The notes under the pieces: generated by a model
Seen by the model: only the letters and a program-made list of their open reading frames with translations
Told to the model about the DNA's origin: nothing
Databases searched by the model: none
Position numbers and translations under genes: made by a program
Source: Cordilura impudica
Taxonomy: Eukaryota; Arthropoda; Insecta; Diptera; Scathophagidae
Length of the DNA stretch: 64,000 nt
Assembly (NCBI GenBank): GCA_963682025.1
Contig: OY821520.1
Span: forward strand, 179,308,626 to 179,372,625
Reading direction: 5' to 3'
Shown here: positions 11,176-22,153 of the stretch, one piece after another
How positions within the stretch are numbered: position 1 is the stretch's first letter
Layout of the letters: every line of letters begins with the position of its first letter

Positions 11176-11825
11176 AAATTAAATAATCTTTTGTTTATTC
11201 TTTTTTTTTTTAAATCTGAGAATCATAAAAAAGTCATCAACGTTTTTTCCAATGAGAAGCCTTTACTTCAAAATGAGATAGATACCTTCACTTAATTGTG
11301 AATAAAAGCGAAACGCGTCCATCGATTTTCATGATCCATGTCTCATTCTGTGGACAGCTTATGTGTCTTTACGCCAAAGTAATAAGACTTGACACTTTTT
11401 CCCGTTTTGGATTTTGCTTGATTTTTAAAAATACAAAATTTTAATTTTTAGGCAAAAAATTGTGTTTTTTCTTCATAAATTTAGTAATAAAAATGATATA
11501 GATTAAAGTTATTGTAATTCTTAATTTTTCTAAATTTGTTTCAACAAAATCGGACTAGTGGTTCTCGAGTTATGTCAAAAAATTCCCTTATACGATACTT
11601 ACTAACCCAGCGAAACGCCGGGACACGTATAACCTTTTTTGACCGATATAACTTTCCTCGGTGGTTTCATCCCATCCCGATTTTGGCTGTCGCACAGTGT
11701 AATGTAAGCAATAGATGTTTAAAACTACTTGCTAAAAAAGGTATTCAATTTCGTACTGATATAATAAATTCCTGCTTCAAATTATGCTATTTTCTGATAT
11801 CTGGAAAAAAAATGGAAAACTATAC
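11176..11825. other. No gene recognised
   Basis: AT-rich sequence with poly-T tracts. An open frame at 11536-11832 has no recognisable motif. The stretch 'acccagcgaaacgccgggacacgtataacc' (about 11606) looks like dispersed-repeat material. Confidence 0.5.
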
Positions 11826-11829
11826 CAAT

Positions 11830-12480
11830 TAAAAAACCTTATAAGCCGCCCGATTTCCCATCTCAATGAGTAAAATACTCGCAAACGACATAAAGGATAA
11901 ACTCACAGAGTTTGTCGAGTCCAAAAATATTTTACCATCCCAACAATTCGGATTTCGAAAAGAGCATAATACGATCAAACCGCTGGTAAGAATCAGAAAT
12001 ATAGTTAAATCAACCTTTAAAGCACAAGTTTCGACTGGAATGCGTCTCTTAGATATTAAAGCAGCCTTCGACTCGGTTTGGCATAATGGGCTTATTCACA
12101 GAATGGTTAGATTGAACTTTCCGATACAACTGATAATAACTATGCAAAGTTTTCTTTCTGATCGAGTATTCAGTGTTTCTGAGCTCGACTTTCTCTCGTG
12201 ATTGCAACATAACAGCTGGCTGTCCACAAGGTTCTTTCGTTTCTCGTCTTCTCTACAATATCTACACATCAGATTTCCGAAGTTTAAACGGATTTAAACA
12301 TCTATTTTTGCTGATGACACGGCCATCTTAAGTAGTGGTCAGTCATTTTCAAACCCATTATGTTCTATGAAGCTCCAGTATGGGCTAACTGTCAAAATGT
12401 CATCTTGCTAAACTACAAATATCAGAAAACAAATTGCTGTAACTTATCTTAAAGGTACCGTGGCACTTTCCAACTAACAG
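11830..12480 (+). pseudogene. Non-LTR retrotransposon RT fragment
   Basis: The open frame 11866-12201 reads as RT fingers and palm: QQFGFRKEHNT, then LLDIKAAFDSVWHNGL (RT motif with catalytic Asp) and a thumb-like FLSDRVFSV. In other frames follow a CPQGSF block (about 12222) and FADDTAI-like sequence (about 12310) carrying the second catalytic Asp pair. The order and motifs are those of jockey-group LINE ORF2. The fragment lacks endonuclease and 3' end. Confidence 0.75.
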
Positions 12481-12569
12481 ACTACACTCAATAACAAACA
12501 TAGAAATGATTGAACACAAATTAAATCAAATTGTTCTGTCCTATAATTCTAGATGCTTAAATTCAGGAA

Positions 12570-13503
12570 TAAATTATATAGCTGAGCTGGCCTCATCATC
12601 TTTTTAACCTTTAATTTTTTTTTTTAACTTTTTTATATAAACCTTTTCTTTTTTTTTCTAATTATTCAATAAGGTTTTTTGTAAATTTTCCTTAACGTAC
12701 AAAAAATAATTTTTAAAACATTTATATATTATTTTGTATAAACTAAACTCTTAAAAATTTGTAAATTTTAAAACTTGTCTGTAAATTAATGATATTATTG
12801 AAATGTTTCTGTATATTTATAAAAAACATATGCTCATCTAAAGGAGCGTTATTCGCTATTAAATAAAAATTCTAAGCAATGTTTTTAGTTGCTTGTTTGA
12901 TTTAACAATCCTTGCTTTATTTAATTTTCTTCTGCTTATAAAGCTTACAAGAGATTCTTAAAAATAGTCTAGTATTGAGTGACATTTATTTCACTCAGCA
13001 ATTATTTGATTATTTAACAATTTTCTATTTTTCTTTTAGCTCTATCTTAAATAAGTATATGTACGAGTATATGTATCAATACCCCATGAATTTCAGCAAG
13101 CAGCTTACATTAATCAAGATATAGGGAATTGAATAGCTTTCTTAATTATTGAATGTTACTCAACACTTCTAAAATTATTTCTATTGCAACGCTCTGCTTT
13201 TGGTTTTGAAAGTGAAATTCAAAACCTTTACTCCAATTTAAATGCATAGCGCGATGGATTGTTTCAATTAAAATATTTGTTTATTAATTTTGTAGCTGAC
13301 CTGAGATATTCATACATGTTTAGTCACTTATTTTATGACTTCTTGTTATAATTATTTCAATGTTTATGATCTACCACAATGCAAAGTGGGTATCTATGCA
13401 TGGCACACTTCTTATTGTTTATATTTAAATTGTATGTGACGTCATGCATACACTACATTATTAAATAAATAAAAATAAAAATAAAAAACAAATAAAAATA
13501 TAT
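12570..13503. other. No gene recognised
   Basis: AT-rich intergenic sequence with simple AT tracts, for example 'aaataaataaaaataaaaata' just left of the transposon at 13512. Confidence 0.5.
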
Positions 13504-13511
13504 GTATATAT

Positions 13512-13996
13512 TAGGGCGGGTCGATTTAAAAATCGCCCATTGCTCAGTGAAAATCGTATTCTAGGGATCAAAATAAGAAACTTTGCCGAAGGAACCATAC
13601 CTCTAAAACGAATTCTGATGTCCCAACTTTTGACCTGTCTGTCTGTCTGTCTCACTTTGACCCATTTAGAGTGCCCCAATCGAGTCCAAATGTATGATTG
13701 ACCCCCCTAACTTTGGAGGGCCGACTCACTCATACCAGTGTCACACCCCCTGGAACTCCCCTGTGGGGTTCCCCATATAAACATTTAAAAAAAATCACCA
13801 TTTTTGGCACTTTACATGAAAAAATCAGCGAAATTCCTATGTTTTTTTTCTCTTTATTTTTATTTATTTATTTATAATAATATTTATTATTTATTTATAA
13901 TAATATCTATTTTTTCTCTTAAGAAATTTATTTAGTCAGAACAAATGTAAATGAAAAAATTAATGAAGTTTAGTTATAGAAAAGAAACTAAAAAAA
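13512..13996 (+). repeat. Left terminal inverted repeat of TE-A
   Basis: It matches the reverse complement of about 27385-27797 through the landmarks 'gctcagtgaaaatcgta', 'gaaggaaccatacctctaaa', 'gtctgtctgtctgtctcac', 'tgattgaccccccta' and 'aaatttatttagtcagaaca'. An extra AT-rich stretch near 13800-13915 is absent from the right arm. The repeat runs right up to the transposase stop codon. Confidence 0.85.
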
Positions 13997-13997
13997 A

Positions 13998-15738
13998 TTA
14001 TTGTTTGAAGTCTTTTTTACTTTCAAGTCTGGGCAATTTCGCACGGCTCTCTAATGTCGTCGCCATAACAGCCTCTACATTTTCCGGTATAACCCGTTTG
14101 GAAACGCTAGCTAGCAATTGAACATGTCGTTCCGTTCCTTGTATGTGTGATGGAATTTTTGGATCATTAAACGGTGGATCATCTTGATTTAAATATTCTT
14201 TCAATGTATCGTACGGAATGCTTCGCGTGAATGGTGGTTCAAATACGTTATTTATGTCATTCATATTGATCATTTCCGTGTAACTTGTGCAATTAAAGTT
14301 TATATCTGGTTTTTTATAAGCTCTAATTTGCGTTGGGTCGTCAGCATCGGTTCGATAGCGTAGAATTTTCTTGATAGCACAGTCGCGCTTTTCTTTGCTA
14401 TCATCAGACAACATTGATAACAAGATATTTTCCGAATGCGCATAATATGAATTATCTTTAATTACTTGATTGACAATTTTCCGTAAACGAGGTTCTAGAA
14501 ATCGTGACCAACCAATGAACTTGAAAAATAATGCACTGCCGTACACGACAGAGCTGTAATACTTGATATTCAAGTACATTGGCACATAACATTTAATTAT
14601 GAATTCAACCAGAATTCTTAAATTTACATCTGGATTTTCCGTTGTCACATATAATCGTAATAATCTAGCGGCCTTGGTGAGCCACCGAGAATGTACAATT
14701 TTCCCTGGTTTGATGTTAGCCAGATCCACCGAAACCACGCCGCTAGAAATTGCATGGGCCTTGTCGTATAAGTACTTCGAATCGGTGGAAAATTCAATTT
14801 TATCTGGAGCAAGGGGCATATTTTGCAACTCAATTTTCTGGAAGCCGTCCACCACCTGAAAATATATAATAATAAAATAATTAATAATGGTTGACAATTA
14901 TAATAAATGAGTGATAGCAATAACTTACCGGAATAGTTTCACAAGTTTCGATTTGACGGCTCAGTTTTCCGGTTGCCGATCTCGGTCCAGTGCTGGTTGA
15001 TTTATCCAAAGCTTCAAACAAATGCCGAAACGGAAGTTCGTTGAAGTGTAGAAGGCAAACGAACCAATGCAATGGTATTTTTAACAGCAATTCGAATCGT
15101 CGTATAATTCTACCGTGTGGGCCAGTGTTTGTTGGCTCACCGTCAGTGCATATTCCAATTAATGCATCCAGTGATATATTTTTATCGTTGAAAAAATCAT
15201 TTAATTTGGTTGTTTTGTAATCAGCGGTTTCATGTTCCAGTCTTACGTAACCAATCAATTCAGAATTGGGTTCTCTCAAAATAACAAGATGAGGTTCATT
15301 TACCATCCTAGTATGATACTTCTCATCAATTTTATCTATCGTTAAAGTATCATCTTTTCTGCCATCGAATGAAAACGCTAACAAATTGGTATCATCTAAC
15401 CGTTTGCGAAGCACTTCTTGTCTGCATTTCTCTTTTTCTCTGCGAAATTTCGATTTATCCATGATGAGAGGTTTCCCATGCTTATCCTTAATTTTAAAAT
15501 CTTGAAAAAGAGCGGTTCCCAATGCTGATGCTACTCTATCAGGCACACCAAATCTGTCACATACCAAGGCAAAGTTAAAACAATCGTATCTCTCTGTGTA
15601 TTGTGAACTTGTGTTTCTGTCCATATCTTCTTGAACCGGTGGCGGTGCGTATGTTGAATCATCGGGATGTTGGTATGTCGGCATTGATGACATACACGTT
15701 GCTCCTTGCTCTTCAATTTCCATCACAAATGCATCCAT
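13998..15738 (-). CDS. Transposase-like protein of TE-A, two main exons
   Basis: Exon 15738-14929 (270 codons) and exon 14855-13998 (285 codons plus stop) join in phase 0 across a 73-bp intron (CCG|GTAAGT ... TTTTCAG|GTG), giving 555 residues. I recognise a multicopy arthropod family, usually left uncharacterised. The blocks are CDRFGVPDRVASALG, a basic KFRREKEKCR, SFDGRKDDTLT, GICTDGEPTNTGPHG, LHWFVCLLHFNELPFRHL, HSRWLTKAARLLRLYV, and a YYAHSENILLSML tail domain. Acidic residues in DGRKD and CTDGE followed by C..H.NELP.RH recall RNase-H-fold transposases of hAT type (inference). No stop or frameshift is seen in these exons. A further N-terminal exon lies at 18328-18660. Position next to the left inverted repeat supports a transposase role. 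Confidence 0.75.
14856..14928 (-). other. Intron of the TE-A gene
   Basis: A 73-bp intron with donor GTAAGT and an acceptor preceded by an AT-rich, T-rich tract ending TTTTCAG. Removing it joins two long frames of one protein family in phase 0. Confidence 0.85.
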
Positions 15739-15739
15739 T

Positions 15740-16290
15740 GTTAGTCTTCTCTTATTATGTTGATCGTGCTGCTTTCAAATCGCATTTACATGTTCCAATT
15801 GTAACAACGCAAATAACACTTGCATTGTACATAACAGGCATCACCAAAACCAACCAACCACCCAACAACCATACAATAAAGAAATCCACCGTACTACATG
15901 TAATAAACAACATTTACCTACATCAACATACACGCACAACCACACATCATTTCAAAATAGTAAACATCTACGTCACAGCTGTAAAAATATACGTTCAACC
16001 AAACATGAACAAAACCAAGCTCCCATACAAACAACATATGATACATATACACAACATGCGAATAATAAGAAACTTCAGCCTGCTAAAAATAGACATCGAG
16101 TGGTTAAAACAAATTGTATGTTACAATTCTCACTAAGTTAATAAATTAATTTAGATAAGAAGATAAGGTTGGCCTGAGTAAGGAATTGATTTTTCGGCGC
16201 TAAAGCTGAACGGTATATCTTACTAAAAGATATTTCCAACCTTTTAAAGACGATCGGTACCGGTTGTCATCCATATTAATCCATATTAAT
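15740..16290. other. TE-A internal noncoding stretch
   Basis: It contains the upstream edge of the main exon (a possible acceptor ...GAAAGCAG near 15765 on the minus strand), AC-rich sequence and a short inverted motif 'tatcttactaaaagata' at about 16213. A plus-strand frame at 15603-16136 overlaps the real exon and is not supported. Confidence 0.5.
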
Positions 16291-16905
16291 CTTAACGGCT
16301 GACTGCTCCCGATAATCCAGCGGCTTAACGGCTGACTGCTCCCGATAATCCAGCGGCTTCACGGCTGACTGCTCCCGATAATCCAGCGGCTTAACGGCTG
16401 ACTGCTCCCGATAATCCAGCGGCTTAACGGCTGACTGCTCCCGATAATCCTGCGGCTTCACGGCTGACTGCTCCCGATAATCCAGCGGCTTCACGGCTGA
16501 CTGCTCCCGATAATCCAGCGGCTTAACGGCTGACTGCTCCCGATAATCCAGCGGCTGACTGCTCCCGATAATCCAGCGGCTTCACGGCTGACTGCTCCCG
16601 ATAATCCAGCGGCTTCACGGCTGACTGCTCCCGATAATCCAGCGGCTTCACGGCTGACTGCTCCCGATAATCCAGCGGCTTAACGGCTGACTGCTCCCGA
16701 TAATCCAGCGGCTTAACGGCTGACTGCTCCCGATAATCCAGCGGCTTCACGGCTGACTGCTTCCGATAATCCAGCGGCTTCACGGCTGACTGCTCCCGAT
16801 AATCCAGCGGCTTAACGGCTGACTGCTCCCGATAATCCAGCGGCTTAACGACTGACTGCTCCCGATAATCCAGCGGCTTAACGGCTGACTGCTCTCAAAT
16901 CCAGC
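16291..16905 (-). repeat. 33-bp minisatellite, about 18-19 copies
   Basis: The unit is 'cttaacggctgactgctcccgataatccagcgg', alternating between 'cttaacgg' and 'cttcacgg' variants. One unit near 16553 is shortened. On the minus strand it stays open and would encode KPLDYREQSAV repeats, but it lacks a plausible start, lies in the presumed intron of the TE-A gene and is better read as a tandem DNA repeat. Confidence 0.9.
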
Positions 16906-18130
16906 GGCCTGTGCTGACTGCTCCCGACTAACGCCGCTCTTATCATCACAGGTGGCCAAGACACAGCACAGCTCACGACAGCAACTCTAGTCGCACTACC
17001 GCCTTCTGCCGGCTGCTGACGCTCTCCCGACCGGTCGCGCCATCGACTACCTGTATGCCCGAGCCACGCCACCTACTGTGCCGCCACCTGTCTGCCAGTG
17101 TCAACACAACACCGAAATCATCAAGCGGCGCATCTAAGCCATCTACTGTGCCGCCATCTGCCTGCTAGCATAGTCGTGCCAGGCCACCTACTGTGCCGCC
17201 ATCTGTCGACCAGTATCACCGCACTCCTGATATCATCAGCCGGCACATCCACGCCACCCACGGTGCTGCCATCTGCCTGCCTGTGTCATCGCACTGCCAA
17301 TACCATCAGCCGGCGCACCAAAGCCACCTACTGTGCCGCCATCTGTCTGCCAGTAGCAACGCAACGCCGAAATCATCAATCGGCGCATCTAAGCCATCTA
17401 CTGTGCTGCCATCTGCCTGCTAGCATAGTCGTGCCCGGCCATCTACTGTGCCGCCATCTGCCTGCTAGCATAGTCGTGCCAGGACACCTACTGTGCCGCC
17501 ATCTGTCGACCAGTATCACCGCACTCCTGATATCATCAGCCGGCACATCCACGCCACCTACGGTGCCGCCATCTGCCTGCCAGTGTCGCCGCACTACCAA
17601 CACCATCAGCCGGCGCACCAAAGCACCTACTGTGCCGTCATCTGTCGGCCAGTAGCAACGCAACGCCGAAATCATCAAGTGGCGCATCTAAGCCATCCGC
17701 TGTGCCGCCATCTGCCTGCTAGCATAGTCGTGCCAGGCCACCTACTGTGTCGCCATCTGTCGACCAGTATCACCGCACTCCTGCTACCATCAGCCGGCAC
17801 ATCCACGCCACCCACGGTGCCGCCATCTGTCTGCCAGTAACAACGCAGCGCCGAAATCAGCAATCGGCGCATCCAAGCCATCATACGACCGATCACGCCG
17901 CCACCTGTTGGCCAGTAGTCGCACCGCCCGTCGACCGACGCACTCCAGCATACCACTACGCTGCCATCCGTCAGCCAGTAGACGTAACGCCTGTCGCTCG
18001 ACGAACCCGAGTCAACCACTACGCCATCACCTGCCGGCCAGTAATCGCGCCACCTGTCAACCACTGCGCCGCCATCTGTCGACCAGTATACTCGAGTCAC
18101 AAGCTACCGGCTAGCATAGCCGACCTCCCG
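16906..18130. repeat. GC-rich higher-order tandem repeat
   Basis: Diverged units of about 60-65 bp ('tgtgccgccatctg(t/c)c(g/t)(a/g)ccagta...atcatcagccggc(a/g)ca') are ordered in larger blocks. The phrase 'aagccatc(t/c)(a/g)ctgtg' recurs near 17134, 17391 and 17689. Long frames on both strands follow from the repeat and its GC content. I do not count them as genes. Confidence 0.8.
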
Positions 18131-18327
18131 ATAATACGAAAGCAGAACTGTTGTCAGTCGCGTCTTCAAACGTATATAGATACATATAATCATATATACA
18201 CAATTAGCACTTAAATAAACTACTTTGTAACTAAAAGGTTTATAGTGTTTTATTGCATAAGGTTTGAGGGTCCTTAGGCTGACCCTGGAGACGACTGAAC
18301 TACCTCAGCCGTCGATCAAAATCCTTG

Positions 18328-18660
18328 TTATACAATGTAAAAAATTGTTTCCAGAGATTTTACATACTCTGTAAATTTTTGGGTTTTGTTTCGTCTCTTG
18401 ATTTGGTCTTGATATTTGTCAAGCAATCTATTCAATTTATTACATACACTTTTTTCAGCATTATTTACATACCAAGTTTTTCCCAAATTCCAATCAACTT
18501 ATCTTGTACTTGAATAGTGAATGATTTATAGGAAAACTTTTTTTGTTCTGTTTTAGCACGTTCGCTTAAGTAAAAATAATATCTGAAGATATCCAGATGG
18601 GTTGGTAAATTAAGATCAATCAAATCAGTAGACACACCAAAAACAGTAACATCATGCTTG
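18328..18660 (-). pseudogene. Probable N-terminal exon of the TE-A transposase, cut by E2
   Basis: The minus strand encodes KHDVTVFGVSTDLIDLNLPT, a YYFYLSERAK...FSYKSFTIQVQDKLIGIWEKL helical stretch, and then, after a one-base frame change near 18475, SVCNKLNRLLDKYQDQIKRR...SLETIFYI. From memory the N-terminus of the same arthropod family has such a helical, DNA-binding-like region ending in a comparable LF.I motif, so I join it to the 13998-15738 gene (inference). E2 is inserted at 18665, a few codons into this segment. The nearest frame on the other side of E2, read through one ggta copy, continues for some codons. Confidence 0.5.
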
Positions 18661-18664
18661 GGTA

Positions 18665-19255
18665 AGTTATTTCTTTTTATAATTAAAATAAAAACAATGT
18701 TTTTCTGTTGAGTGTTCAATATCAACTGAACTTTATTTTTCATTTCTTTTCTATTTAAAACTAAAAACTAGTGTTTACAATATTGCTGCCCATTTCAAAT
18801 TTGGGTCTTTCTTAATTTTAATACTTAAAATTAAATAGTATTGCCCACTTGACAATTTTTGGGTCTTTTCTGTTAAAATAACAAAATAAATAATTTATTG
18901 CCCACTTGACAATTTTTGGGTCTTTTCCGTTAAAATAGCAAAATCAATAATTTGTTCTTTTTATGGACAACCTAATTTCAAGCGAAAGAACAAAGTACTG
19001 TTGCGACACATAGTGTAATATGAGACGCAACAATTATAGTTTACATTATTCCCTCGCTTACAAATCATATTATCGATTGGTTTCTGATAAAAATATTTTA
19101 CTGTTGCGACACACAATGCAATTTAGCCACAAATCAATTTATTGAACCCAAACAAATTGATAAGCAAAGCGAACACAGCAAACAGAAGAAAATAAAAAAA
19201 GAAATGGGAGGGAGTATTCAGAATTAACTAAACAAAAATGTTTTGTTTGTTAACT
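18665..19255 (-). repeat. E2 3' LTR
   Basis: 591 bp, pairing with 26584-27173. It contains duplicated 'attgcccacttgacaatttttgggtctttt' blocks (about 18840 and 18899) and repeated 'ctgttgcgacaca' motifs. Confidence 0.95.
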
Positions 19256-19265
19256 CTTCCCCACT
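19256..19265 (-). other. E2 polypurine tract
   Basis: On the minus strand AGTGGGGAAG directly precedes the 3' LTR start AGTTAAC. It is the same arrangement as in E1 and E3. Confidence 0.8.
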
Positions 19266-19285
19266 AAAATTTTGATTGTCCTCAA

Positions 19286-20796
19286 TCAAAAGAAAGGTAT
19301 TTGAGAGATCCTCGACACAGGGTATTCTCTCGGCTCGTTTTCATTCAAGGTAATATTCTGCGGTGGTAGTGGAGTATTGATATTAATAATTTCCGACCGC
19401 TTAAATTCATTTCTATTACACAGTTTTTTCAAACAGACGGACAGTATTATGCCGGTTATGAGAACCGCTAAAATGTAGGTAATGGCATCACCTATTTTGC
19501 TTTCCATATTTAGAAGCTCTATTGCCTCTGTATTGTTTGTATGCATCTCCTTAATTAGTTCCAGCGTGAGAATTTCTTCCACGTGTGGATTGCCTATGAT
19601 TGGTTGTACCACTGCTGGGAGAACGTTAGAAAAATTAATTTCAGAATATGAAAAAGTTTTATCACCGATTGATACGGTTTCATTGTGGAATTTAATGATG
19701 AAAGTGCCATTTAAATCATATGGTTCTTGGCTTATCAGAATCGTCCCACTAAATTGATTCAGTAAAAGCGTACCAGGAAATATTTCCTGTATTGTGGGTA
19801 TATGGAAGTTACTTGCCAATGTACAATTAGAGGGTTTACTGTGTATTAAATTGGGGAGGCATTCAGATTCGCTGATATCCTCGATATCTTCGTCTTTGCA
19901 TATGGTCAACTTGTTGTAGTTCTTACAATTGTTTTTTAATCCAAACACCTTCTTATCACAAACCAATATTTCGTCAAACCCAATCTTAGTTACAACCCTA
20001 TTAATCTTTATAGGCCTTATAAGTAATTTGGTACATGAAACATTGTGGGTTGTGGGTACACTAACAATATAGATCAGGGAATTGTCGCTAGAAGCAATTT
20101 TTACCTCACTAAACTCTAATATTTCTTCCATATTAAGGTATGGAATTTTATTATTTTCATATAGTTTCTTTACGGTTTCTATTTCATCATGAGACAGAAT
20201 AAACGAGTTAATAACACCCACTTTTGCCCAGTGGATGGCGTATTGTAAATTTATTATCTCTTCTTTTACTATTTCTAATTTGTATTTTAATTCGGTAACG
20301 TCCAAATTTCGAAAGGTCTGTACATCCTCTTGCACAACCTTTATTACATGATTCATCTTGGATGTTAACTCGTTGATTTTGTCTAGATAGTTTATTGATT
20401 ATTACCTGTTTATTGTTGTTTTTTAATACCTTATTTGTCTTCTGTGTTAGTATTTCGAAGTCGTCATGGTCAGGGCTTCCTGCTATCCATTTCCATGCCG
20501 AACCTATGAAGTTGAGAGATCTTTTTGATCTAGGTTTCAGCTGATCTAGTTTGTTTTGCAATTGGGATAACTCATGATCGAGGAAAGGATGTAAAGGATG
20601 GGATGTACTTATCTTCGCAGTTACTGTCGCTTTTGTGTCGTCGATAAACCTCTGGTAATTGTCCAATTCTATCTCATGTATCAATTTTACGGACCCCATT
20701 TGGAGTTTTGCTATACCTGTGTCAATCGCCACAATTCGTGAACTAGTGTGGTCTAAAATCTTTACCTCGTTCTGGACAAAGGGCAACAAGATTGCA
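19286..20796 (-). pseudogene. env: E2 envelope glycoprotein (one frameshift)
   Basis: The env exon begins at the acceptor near 20797. An upstream part (to about 20390) has a hydrophobic signal-like start, an R-S-K-R furin-type cleavage site followed by a hydrophobic FIGSAWKWIAG stretch and the SPDHDDFEIL block. A second open frame (19286-20356) continues with a coiled-coil-like region, Cys-rich ectodomain, N-glycosylation motifs, a membrane segment near 19440-19500 and a polar tail. A frameshift near 20385 separates the two, so no full-length Env can be made. The layout is the same as E1 env, in which this point is intact. Confidence 0.85.
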
Positions 20797-20812
20797 CTAA
20801 AAAAAAAATAAA
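20797..20812 (-). promoter_or_regulatory. Probable env splice acceptor, E2
   Basis: A long T-tract ending TTTTTTTTAG immediately precedes the env exon on the minus strand. The ATG at 20855 lies upstream of this AG, so it may belong to intron sequence rather than start Env. Confidence 0.6.
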
Positions 20813-20851
20813 AAAAGAAAAAACAAAAGTGAAAGCAAGGTAGAAATTCTT

Positions 20852-22153
20852 TCATTTACGGATGTTGTTTTTGTGAACCACTCTTCCGGTATTTGTCAGA
20901 ACAGTGGTGTGTCTGTTTTCCTTAACTATCTCCTGCTTATAATTCTTGCTCAGTTTAGTCCCTAACCTCTTATTTTGTTTGACGAAAATCACTTCCCCTT
21001 CCTTGTAACTCTTCGGTTCTTCCCTACGGTGATTATGATACTTCAGATCGGATAATTGTCGATTCTTGAAGTCCTCTATCATTTTAATCATATCTTTTTC
21101 CCGTTCGAGAGGATCGCTCGATGACCTTTTACAAAAAAATGCATCATATGGTTTTCTTCCCAAGGTTGAATGAACAGTGTTGTTATATTCGTAAGTAGAT
21201 TTATCCAAGAGTTCGGATAAGTTACCATGAGCTCCCTTTGATTTGATGCATCTCATAATCTCGGAAAGAGTGGAGTGGAACCTTTCTATTTGTCCGTTAA
21301 CCGTGCTGGCATATGGTGGGATTCGGAAAACCTTCACGTTAAATTGATTTTCCAGCAAAAATGTAACAGCTTTAGAAGCAAAGGATTTCTCGTTATCCAT
21401 CACAACCATTTCTGGCATACCGAAGTTTAAAAGTGTTTCTCTTAGTGGTTGTTTAATATCTTCCGTCGCTCTTGATTTAAGTATCCTCGTCTGGGCGTAT
21501 TTTGTCAACTTATCGATTGCCGTCAGGATAGAAGTACCTTCCGTGATATAGATATCGATGTGTATTATTTGGCCAGGATACTGTGGGATAGGGGTCTCCT
21601 GTAGATAAATATTATTGGGGTGTCTCTCGTATTTATTCTCTTTACAGACCTTACATGATGCCACTATTTTCTTTATTTTCGCGGACATTTGTGGGAAATA
21701 GCATCTGTCAAGAAGTTGAGCTTTATTTTCACTGGCATCTCTATGAGCTCTATTGTGTTCATTTATGATTTCTATCTATTGATCCGACTCACTAAGGATG
21801 TCGGTTACCATGTTTCTTGTGTAGAGGAATTTATATTTGTGAAAGTTAGAAGAATATATTTCCTGAGCTTTTCCCAATATTTCGTTGGTTGTTTTCACGC
21901 AGTTTGTTACCGAAGGATTCAAATATTTAGTAAAGATTTCCTTCAATCTTTTCTCGGAAAGATTTGGTTCCAATATGACATGTTTATGATACGTTGGAAA
22001 TACAATTTGGAATTCATATGACTGGGTTTCGCTCGGTTCTATGATGAGTTGGTTTTTGAATGCGTTTATTGGGGCAATTGTATGTTGGATGAGATTTCGA
22101 GGTAAACTCTGGTTACTGTGCTGTGTAGCGTTTGTTGAGGTAATCTCGAATAT
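20852..22153 (-). pseudogene. pol: E2 integrase
   Basis: This is in the same frame as the 22154-23962 polymerase, separated from it by an in-frame stop at about 22154-22156 and interrupted by another at about 21776-21778. It shows an HHCC zinc domain (HNRAHRD, then CKVCKENK), the catalytic core (HIDIY near 21555, VMDNEKSF near 21395, NGQIERFHS near 21285) and a C-terminal basic domain that ends at 20852 just before env. From 21688 to 20852 the frame is open for 278 codons. The stops are point changes, so the copy died recently. Confidence 0.88.

Noticed and set aside
11536..11832. 98-codon plus-strand frame
   Set aside because: No recognisable domain. Repeat-like sequence.
15603..16136. 177-codon plus-strand frame
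   Set aside because: Antisense to the TE-A exon and without motifs.
16276..16783. Minus-strand frames of KPLDYREQSAV repeats
   Set aside because: The 33-bp unit is a multiple of three, so stops are avoided in any copy. Likely intronic, with no start context or partner exon.
16291..16905. CRISPR-like array
   Set aside because: Units are contiguous with no unique spacers, in a eukaryotic transposon. It is a minisatellite.
17098..17655. 185-codon plus-strand frame
   Set aside because: It lies wholly in a GC-rich tandem array. Frames on both strands are open because of the repeat, and there is no known motif.
20797..20855. ATG at 20855 as the E2 Env start with a Phe-rich signal peptide
   Set aside because: The Phe run is the T-rich tract of a splice acceptor. 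Homology to E1 env begins after the AG.
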